A stretch of DNA of 64,000 nt from Notamacropus eugenii (taxonomy: Eukaryota; Chordata; Mammalia; Diprotodontia; Macropodidae): assembly GCF_028372415.1 (NCBI RefSeq), contig NC_092876.1, forward strand, positions 62,086,385 to 62,150,384, written 5' to 3'. The position numbers and the translations under genes were made by a program. Positions 56,561-64,000 of this stretch are shown here, in pieces. Below the pieces are notes generated by a model. It was not told where the DNA came from and searched no databases. It saw only the letters and a list, made by a program, of their open reading frames with translations. Position 1 is the first letter of the stretch; each line of letters starts with the position of its first letter.

Positions 56561-57208
56561 AGGGGCTGAGGCACCAGGGAGTACCCAGCTCAGTGGCATG
56601 ATGTTCCTTGCAGCCCAAACCAGGTAGAGCTGTTGATGGAAAGTTCTGATTCAGAGTCTACAAGGGAAGGATTTGGGAGGGGTTTTGTGCCTCATCACTA
56701 GCCTTCCAATTAGAGGGAAGAGACCACAGGTGATGATCATCAAAAACTGAGTCAGTCAGCGTGATGATGAAGTTTCATGTGATCAGGTATCTTCGGTGGA
56801 GCATTCTATTCCCTGGAGACCTGATGGAAAGTGGCCAGTTACCTGGAAAATTCTGACAGTTCAAAGGTCAGATGGGATAATATTTGTAAAGTGCCTAGCA
56901 TGATGCTGAGAACACAGCAGATATTATATAAATAAATGATTCTTTCTTTCTCTTCTCCTAGTAAGAGCTTTATAAATGTCTGTTGACTGGCTGATAGCAA
57001 CAGCATATGCTAAATGCCTCAGAGAGGTCCTGAATCAGGAGCCATCTATGTAAAGTGGAGGTGATTACATCCTGGAGGGATCTGGGAAGACTTCCTGGGG
57101 AGGGAGGTAACTGAATTAGTCATCTGTAAAGCAGAGCTTTCTAGACTTAGGCCACAAGGTAGGTAGACAGGCAGTGACAGACTGTATCTGGATTTTAAAG
57201 TGAATGGA
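56561..57208. other. Mostly unassigned
   Basis: A MIR 3' scrap at about 56868-56940 (aatatttgtaaagtgcctag). The rest is unassigned. Confidence 0.4.
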
Positions 57209-57341
57209 GGGGGTAGTTGGTGACATTGTAGATAGTGCACCAGCCCTGGAATCAGGAGGACCTGAGGGCAAATCTAGCCTCAGGCATTTAGTAGCTGTGT
57301 GACCTTGGACAAGTCACTTCACCTAGATTGCCTCAAAAAAA
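57209..57341 (+). mobile_element. Short tRNA-headed SINE ending in poly-A
   Basis: ccagccctggaatcaggagg, gtgaccttggacaagtcact, then an A-run. aaagtgaatgga before and aaagtgaataag after give the target duplication. Confidence 0.78.
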
Positions 57342-57364
57342 AAGTGAATAAGAGAAGTCTAGAT

Positions 57365-57660
57365 AATCTGGTGGTTTGTTGGTTGTTGCCCTTTCTTGAA
57401 GAGGACCAAAATGACATCACTATGCTAGAATCAAGTTACGGTGTGTCCGAATGTGGCTGATCAGACCAATATGAGTTCAAAATGCTCTGCCCGAAGTTGG
57501 ACACAAGTAGACCATGTGAACCTTTGGGGTGGAGTCTTTAAATTTGCACATCTCATGTTTCTTTTATGCTACTGCAATTTTGCTTTGCTCAGAGCACAGC
57601 ATGCCATGTTTGGCGGTCCTGTGCTAGTGTTTTCTATGTCACACGATCAATTAGATTGTA
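57365..57660 (-). mobile_element. RTE-like non-LTR retrotransposon tail
   Basis: Third antisense copy of the 19.9-kb sequence: gaggaccaaaatgacatcac, gtggctgatcagaccaatat and tggcggtcctgtgctagtgt. Confidence 0.7.
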
Positions 57661-57849
57661 TAGGATGGAAAGCTGAGTAACTTGAACTTTATAGGCAATA
57701 GGGAGCCACAGAAATTTTTTGAGGAGGGAGGCACAATAATACAGTGGAAAGAACTCTGGATATAGAGTCAGAGGACCTGCCTCCGACATACTTATATGAG
57801 CTGGGACCCATCACTGCAACTCTACGGGAGGGCCTCAACTTTCTTGTTA

Positions 57850-58100
57850 GTAATAATAATAGCTAACATTTATATAACACTTACTATGTGCCAGATACTT
57901 TGCTAAGGGTTATACAATTTTTACCAATTTAATTTGATCCTCAATGCAACCCTGGTAGGTAGGTGCTATTATCACTCCTATTTTATAGACAAGGAAACTG
58001 AGGCAAACAGAGGTGAAATGCTTGCCCAGGGTCATAGAGCCAGAAAGCATCTGAGACTGGATTTGAACTCAGGTCTTTCTGACTCCAGACTAGGTGCTGA
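57850..58100 (-). mobile_element. MIR-like SINE
   Basis: aatagctaacatttatataa, tatagacaaggaaactgagg, cttgcccagggtcatagagc and gatttgaactcaggtctttc. Confidence 0.85.
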
Positions 58101-58139
58101 CTTTTAAAGGCCCTTCCAAATTATTACTTTTAAAAATGT

Positions 58140-58230
58140 ACATGTATTTTTTTTTCAATTAACAAATATTTATTTCCTCTCCATCCCTGAAAAACAAAAC
58201 AAAACTTGGTAACAAATGGCCCCTTCCAAT
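58140..58230 (-). mobile_element. L1 3' UTR scrap, antisense
   Basis: attaacaaatatttatttcc and acttggtaacaaatggcccc. Confidence 0.4.
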
Positions 58231-58760
58231 TCCAAGTTTGTAATGCTACAACAAAATATTACCAGATGTCTTATATGCAGTGTGTGCTAAAAGTCAGTGC
58301 AGTTTCACTTTTGGCACACCCTGTATAGGTATGCATAATATATAGTTTTATATTTCACCTCAATGCCCTCCTTGCCTAACCTCTCCAGCACATAGTAGTA
58401 CCTCCCATGTGCTATGCACAAAAAAAGATTTGTTGAATTGAATGGAGAATAAAAGAGGAGAATCCATTATTATTATTTCTCTGATTAAGGGAACTTTATG
58501 CTAAAATCTCTTGCTGATACTATATGGTATTGAATCTTGAAGCACCACAGCCTCTGAGAAATCCGAGTGGCAGTCATCCCAAAAAGGCAACAGAGGTTAG
58601 GCTCAAGAATTTGGAGAACAGTAGCACCCACTCACCCTGCTTCAAGCCTGATCCCAGGCATCATCCCAGGGAGTAACTCCTGTGGAGAGGGAACCTGGCC
58701 ACTTGCTCTGGAACTTGGGCTCCAGGAAACTCATCAGCCACAGCTTCGGAAGACCCACAG
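58231..58760. other. Unassigned sequence
   Basis: No repeat recognised. The part from about 58550 may belong to the 5' side of the Y-box pseudogene transcript, which cannot be shown. Confidence 0.35.
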
Positions 58761-58850
58761 AAGAAAGTTCTTCCCACCAAAGTCATTGGCATCATCAAAT
58801 GGTTCAAAAGATCTGATTTCATCAATGGCAATGATGTTCATGATGAGGCA
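58761..58850 (+). pseudogene. Y-box (YBX1/YBX3-like) cold-shock domain pseudogene fragment
   Basis: Reads KKVLPTKVIGIIKWFKRSDF then INGNDVHDE, matching the start of the Y-box cold-shock domain ([34 protein letters not shown]) with an internal in-frame gap where NVRNGYG should be. The RNA-binding motif is thus damaged and the rest of the domain (VHQTAIKKNNPRKY) is not found. Y-box genes are a common source of processed pseudogenes; no poly-A tail was located here. Fragment only, not functional. Confidence 0.55.
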
Positions 58851-59859
58851 CTACCATCCGTTCGTCATTGGACCCTAAGGATCAATCAGTGGCTTTTCCA
58901 ATTTTACCTGCAGCTGAAACCTCCTGTCAGTTTTGGGAGCTGATTGATAGAAGTCTTCCTTTTTTATTTCTATCCCCAGCTTTTAACACAGAGATAGGCC
59001 CAATTCTGATCTTTCTAGTGCCTACTTTCTACTGGTTATTTATTTATTCTGCATATAGCTTGTTTGATTCATGTTATTTGCACGCTGTATCCCCCCATTA
59101 GACTGTGAACAGGGCAAGGAGTCTTTTGCCTTTCTTTGCATCCTGACCATTTAGGATATTTCCAGGTATAGTAGGCACTTAATAAATGCATATTGATGGT
59201 TATAGAAAGTGTTTAATAAGTGCTTTTTCATTCATTCACTTACTCATTTATAGTGGGCACAAACAGGCTAGAGTATCTTTCCAACTATGACCTATGGATG
59301 TGGTCTAAAGAATATCAGAGTTGCCTGATTAGGAAAGGAGGTGAGCCAGTCCTTGTAATGGGAGAAAGGTGTAACAGATGGACAGCTGGAGCATTCCCTA
59401 GTAGCCAGCAATGCTTACAAGACCTAGAGGAAGGCCTCCAGTCTATCAGACAGATCCTCTGGAGGGTTTCTGGAAGAATAGACAAGAATCTCACAGTTTT
59501 GAGAAGGGAGGGGTTGCCATCTAGACTAGTACATGCATTGTACAAATATAATACTAAGTACTGAAACATGTAGGAAAGAAAATTTTAATATTAATTTTAT
59601 AAAACAACTGTCCCAAAATATTATTGGATGATATTCAGAGCGGCATGTTTCATCATTAGCCCTATTCTGCCTAAGAAGGAACTGTTCCTTGTATCCCAAG
59701 TACAACACAGTCACTCAGTCCATACTTGTTGACTTTACCTGGCTCTTTGGCCAGGGTTCCCCCAACCAGTCACTGGCTGAGCTGGGAGTCGATCCCAGAG
59801 AAGAACTTTTGTCTGTTCTCTTCGCTCTGAACCTTTGGCATGGTTCCACAGTGGACCGA
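58851..59859. other. Mostly unassigned; L2 3' end inside
   Basis: 59090-59195 is an L2 3' end (attagactgtgaacagggca, ggcacttaataaatgc). The remaining sequence to 59859 shows no recognised repeat or coding domain. Confidence 0.4.
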
Positions 59860-60665
59860 GCTTTGGAGATCACTGTATGTGTGATCCTGGGTAACTTTTC
59901 TGGGCCTCAGTTCCTTCACGTGTAAAACGAGGAGGTCGGACAAGGTGAGGCCTAAGGCCCCTTCTACTTTCTGATCTAGAATCCTATTTCTAGAAGGGAG
60001 ATATTGCTAGGCATAGGTAGATTAGATAGATGGACATTTGTAGATTATGGGACAGTGAATAGACTGGAAGGGACTTCAAAGCCCATCTATTCTTTCCCTC
60101 TTAGTTTATGGATGAGGACCCTGAGGGCTGAGAGAGTTACCTGTTTCAGGTCATACAGAAAATACTCAACTTCCAAGTGGGTCCTTTTTTATTAGTCTTT
60201 CTTTTTTTCTGTGAGATCCCAGGGTTCTTCCCTGCCTCAGTGCATTATACTAATACCTACCCTGGACAAGCAAGATCTCTAGTGGAATACTTACAGGATT
60301 GATTGGGGGCCTAGGGACCTGGGTTTTAGCTCTGATTCTACCATTAACATCACTTTTGGTGACTCTATTTCTTACTTCTGTGACTGTGGGTAAATAATTT
60401 CTCCTTTCTGACTGTTTCCTCATCTGTAAAATGATCTGAATGAAATTAATAATCTTCTAAGATTACTCTCCCAGGCGAAAATACCATTTATCTATGATCT
60501 CTTTTCCCCCAGCCCTTTTCTTTCTTTTTTGGGAGGTGATCAGGGTTAAGGGACTTGCTCAGGGACACAGCTACTAAGTGTCTAAGGCCAGATGTGAATT
60601 CAGGTACCCTTGTATTCCAAGGCTGGTGCTCTATCCCTTGTACCACCTACCTGCCTCTGCCTCCT
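59860..60665. mobile_element. Cluster of MIR-like remnants
   Basis: 59860-59990 sense (gggtaacttttctgggcctc), 60040-60180 antisense (agtttatggatgaggaccct), 60300-60450 sense (tgactgtgggtaaataattt, cctcatctgtaaaatgatct) and 60525-60665 antisense (gttaagggacttgctcaggg). Confidence 0.65.
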
Positions 60666-60939
60666 CCCCTCTCCAAAGACCTTTTCTTCAAAACAAAACA
60701 TTTGGTATCTTTTGTAGTTACATCACATTTCCTAATATATATCCCTCTGCCCTTGCCCTCCCAGAGAGCCACTCTTTAAAATAAGAAATAAAAGGGTAGA
60801 GAAAGAAGTTTGGCCAAACTAGCACATCCATCAGGCCTGACATTAGATGATGCTTCCTATACATATTCACAGACCCCCATCTCTGAGATAAGGATGGGAG
60901 GTGAAGTCTTCAGTACCTTGTTTTGGAGGCAGAATGGAC

Positions 60940-61080
60940 GGGGAACTGGACTTGGAATCAAGAAGCCCCGGGTTGAAATTCTCCCTTTGATTCTTAAATG
61001 TTGACCCTGGGCAAGTCACTGAACATCCTTGAGCCTCAGTTTCCTTACCCTGTAAAAGGAAGGGGTTTGAGCACATGGCC
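60940..61080 (+). mobile_element. tRNA-headed/MIR SINE
   Basis: aactggacttggaatcaaga, ttgaccctgggcaagtcact and tgagcctcagtttccttacc. Confidence 0.75.
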
Positions 61081-61846
61081 TTTCAGCTCTCATCCATGGG
61101 CTGGGGTCTCTTCTTTCCCATCCCTTTTCTAGAAGACCCACCTTTCTTCCCAGAGGGACAGCTGAGTGGGAAGTGTGGGGGTGGGGATCCACTGCTCCCT
61201 TCCCTTTGAAAGCTCTTCTGCCTTTTACACACACAAAGGGTTTTTTAGGCTCCTTATCTCTACTTCTCCATTCCTTTGGAACCCAGTTTTTGCCAGTTCT
61301 GGGAAAAAGGATAGCTACGAAATAAAATCTCCCAAGCTCCCTGGAGGGAACAGGATGCGATTTGGTTTGACTTGGGGCTTTTTAAAAGAAAACGTTTTCA
61401 AGATACTTCCTTTTGGTTTAAGAATCCGGCCCTCTCTGGGCTCCTCAACTAGAAGAAGGAAGTTTTTTGTTGTTGTTTTTTTTTTTTTAGGTGGTGGGGG
61501 GAGGAAAGAATGGTGGAGTGGAGGAAGGGTTATCTCCTGTCTTAGAAATCGCATCCAGCTAAGAAGCCTCCTACTCCGTTTGCACAGGTGGGATTCTCCA
61601 AGAGAATAGGACTGTGGTCTCCTTCTCCCACCAGGATCTCTCCACCTTGGTCCCATTCTCCCACCACTCCATCATCAAAGGAGTCCTACAGCAGGAAGGC
61701 TTCAGTTTAGGGAGCTAGCCTTCTCTGCTTGAGAGTCTGGGGGACAGAATCTAAAGTGGGGACATTTATAAACTCCATGTCCTCTTCCCCTTCTCTCTCC
61801 CTCCCTTCCCGCCTATCTGGTCTTTGCGATCTTAGAACAAGCTAGT
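61081..61846. other. Unassigned, G/C-richer unique stretch
   Basis: No repeat recognised. It includes a T-run followed by a G-rich run (61465-61540). It could hold regulatory sequence, but no element can be supported. Confidence 0.35.
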
Positions 61847-61965
61847 CAGGGATGAGGTACCTGTGGCCTCGAGGCCACATGTGGCCCTCTAGATCCTCAA
61901 GTGCATCTTACTTGAGGATCTAGAGGGCCACATGTGATTTTGAAGCCACAGGTCCCCTATCCCTG
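61847..61965. mobile_element. hAT-type palindromic miniature element, 119 bp
   Basis: Starts CAGGGATGAGG and ends TATCCCTG. The two halves are nearly perfect inverted copies (ccctctagatcctcaagt facing acttgaggatctagaggg) around a ~6-base centre. agctag flanks both ends, compatible with a diverged 8-bp hAT target duplication. No coding capacity. Confidence 0.75.
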
Positions 61966-62484
61966 AGCTAGAGCATAGGGCCTTCCTTGTAAACATTAGG
62001 TGCTTAATACATGTGCATTGAATTAGATTGAATAACATTTGTGACTTTGGACAAATCATTTCCCCACTTGGAGACTGACCTTTCAGAGCTAATATTAGGA
62101 AAATCCTTGGCCAGCTTTGAACATGTTATAAAAATGCAGATTCCTAATTTTCAAAAATCTGGAATGAAATTGCAGTTTTCAGTTCTATAAGCTGACTGGA
62201 CAAAATAAGGGAATCTGAATGCGGAGTGAGGATAAAGGAGAAGAGAAAGAGAAACTTCCTTATATGAAGAGGTGTGTGGGAAAAAGAGGCTCTTTCCCCT
62301 GTTCAGCAGCTCTCTCCTTCCCTTGAACCTAAGGCAGCTCACCTTCTCTGGACAGGGAACATTCTCCTCCTAGGCAAAGGGCAATAATCGATCAGACTTG
62401 GAGTTGGGAAGGGACCCGGTCTAAATCCTTGATTTCATCAGTGAGGATGCTGAAACAGTGAGGAGTGATTTGCCCATGATGGCA
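61966..62484. other. Mostly unassigned
   Basis: L2-like words at about 61990-62020 (ttaggtgcttaatacatgtg) and a weak antisense MIR at about 62400-62480. Nothing else recognised. Confidence 0.4.
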
Positions 62485-62800
62485 CTGTCAATCAGTCAAC
62501 AAGCATTTATTAATCACCTGCCACATGCCAGGCATAGTGCTAACAAAGAGGAAAAGACAGTCTGAGGGAGGAACCAACAAACAACCTACTGCATATACTC
62601 CAGCTGTATATGGGATAAATAGGACATAATTAACAGAAGGAAGGCACTGGAATTAAGAGGGGTTAGGGAGGGAAGGCCTTTGGTAGAAGATGAGATTTTA
62701 GTTGGGATTTAAAGGAAGTCAGGGGAGACAGTAGTCAGAGATGAAGGAGGGTCGACCAGACTTGGGGGACAGCCAGAGAAAATGCCTGGAGCAGAGAGAT
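62485..62800 (-). mobile_element. L2 3' part, antisense
   Basis: agtcaacaagcatttattaa, ccacatgccaggcatagtgc, gggaaggcctttggtagaag and gggacagccagagaaaatgc. Confidence 0.8.
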
Positions 62801-63584
62801 GGAGCCTGGAGGCCACAGACTAGAGATGGCACCAGGGGATGTGTACCTTGGTTGTGTGACCCCAAATGCTCTCAGCTTGGTCCCATGCACCGCCTTTCTT
62901 CTCCTTAATAATGACTTAATAGGTAAAACTCCCTTGCACAAGTGGGAGGGGAGTCTACAGGTGTGGAACATTGCGTATAAATGTCAGATTTGTTTCAATG
63001 GTTTAGTGAATTTTTTTCTTTTTTGTCTTATTCTTTTAAAAAATTTCTTTGTTATAACATAATTGAGGGGAGGAAGGGTGACAGGTAAAGGGAGGGATCT
63101 TGGTTATGGAAAAACAGCAGCTATCAATATTTAAGATGGCAAGAAAGGCATTTATTATCCCTATTTCAGAGAGGAGGAAACTGAGGCCAAGAGTTCTGAA
63201 GTCTGAGAGGAGACTCAAATTCAGGCTTGCTACTTCTTTTTGCTAAATCACCTGTCTCATTAATGCTTAGAAAGCATCATTAAAGTTTAAAAAACTTTTT
63301 CTTCACAAGAGTTGGGGTACCTGGATGTTATTTTTATCCTCATGTTACAGATTCAGAAAATGGAGGCTTAGCAAAATTGAGCTATTTGTCCCAGGTGTCA
63401 CCCAAGTAAGCACCCTCTAGATGCTGGTGCCTCTCCTTTCCAGAATTGGGTCTTCTCTACCTCTGAATCTGGAGTCAAGAAGATGCAAGTTCAAATATGA
63501 TCCTAGCCATTAGCTGGGAGACATAAGCCTCTATCAGCTTCAACGTCCTCACTGGTAAAGTGGGGGTATTCAGGGCTGTTAACA
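62801..63584. other. Mostly unassigned; MIR scraps
   Basis: Antisense MIR scraps at about 63145-63215 (tttcagagaggaggaaactg) and 63300-63420. No gene recognised. Confidence 0.4.
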
Positions 63585-63935
63585 ATAACAGGAGCACTTA
63601 TAGAAACCTCTAGAGTTTGCTAGGTGCTTCACAAATATTACTGTACTTGATTCTCACAACACTGAGTGGTAGGTGCTATCATAATCCCCATTTTACAGAT
63701 GAGGAAATTGAGGCTGCGAGGTGGCTTAGTAGATTAGAATTCCAGACCTGGAGTTCAAATCTGACCTCAGACACTAGGGTGGTGTGACCCTGGACAAGTC
63801 ACTTCACCCTGTTTGCCTCAGTTTCCTCGTCTGTAAAATGAGAAGGAAATGGTGAATCACTCCAGTATCTTTGCCAAGAGAGCCAGAAAGGGCGTGACAG
63901 TCGGACACAATGAAAAACCTGACCCAAGTCACATA
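63585..63935. mobile_element. MIR-like SINE (-) then tRNA-headed SINE (+)
   Basis: 63585-63714: aacaataacaggagcactta, ccattttacagatgaggaaa. 63715-63935: ggagttcaaatctgacctca, gtgaccctggacaagtcact, tgagaaggaaatggtgaatc, tttgccaagagagccagaaa, inserted in the older MIR, which resumes at about 63920. Confidence 0.8.
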
Positions 63936-64000
63936 GGTAGTGTCTAAGGCAGGTCTTCCTGATTGCTGGCTCTCGGCACCACATGGCTTACTTGATTGAT

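Noticed and set aside
61166-61656. 147-codon plus and 113-codon minus frames
   Set aside because: Low-complexity G/T- and C/A-rich composition over a T-run; no similarity recognised.
5490-63935. tRNA genes, because many tRNA-like heads occur
   Set aside because: All are SINE heads with SINE bodies and tails; none has a full cloverleaf.

Overview
The window looks like marsupial nuclear DNA. It is a gene-poor euchromatic stretch filled with L1 3' ends that have the marsupial-type tail, L2 and CR1/L3 pieces, MIR-like CORE-SINEs and tRNA-headed SINEs. It also carries an RTE-type SINE with a CAA-rich tail, solo LTRs and small DNA transposons. The species cannot be fixed from the sequence alone. 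One host gene is certain and one is likely. (1) The last four coding exons of a CELA3-type pancreatic elastase (human CELA3A/CELA3B relatives) lie on the + strand at 537-5360; the 5' exons fall left of the window. (2) A short SCAN-domain reading frame resembling SCAND1 lies at 24121-24470 (+). A small Y-box (YBX) cold-shock pseudogene fragment lies near 58.8 kb. No second elastase copy, tRNA, rRNA or CRISPR was seen.

Layout. 1-5.4 kb: elastase exons with introns carrying a polypyrimidine tract, MIR, L2, CR1/L3 and a Charlie-like relic. 6.3-14.4 kb: a large inverted segmental duplication (arms about 6500-9943 and 12441-14445). The left arm was later hit by a solo LTR, an RTE-type SINE and an L1 3' end, all absent from the right arm, and a ~110-bp direct repeat flanks the left arm. 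14.5-24 kb: L1/L2 fragments, an LTR on the minus strand, RTE-like retrotransposon tails and a Tc1/mariner (pogo-like) miniature element. 24.1-24.7 kb: the SCAN exon with an ATTAAA signal. 25-40 kb: dense SINE/LINE debris with a 269-bp solo LTR at 29.8 kb. 40.7-46.6 kb: a decayed L1 that looks close to full length, inserted in a small DNA transposon and itself carrying younger SINEs. 48.9-51.1 kb: a long antisense L2 split by an unusual LTR-related palindrome. 51-64 kb: more SINE/LINE debris, the Y-box fragment and a hAT-type hairpin at 61.9 kb.

The most notable structures are the inverted duplication, whose right arm keeps the empty sites of three later insertions, and the LTR-derived palindrome at 49.7 kb with a clean 5-bp target duplication. 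The elastase is a secreted digestive protease and has no visible functional link to the SCAN gene. Boundaries of old repeats are by eye and good to roughly 10-30 bases.
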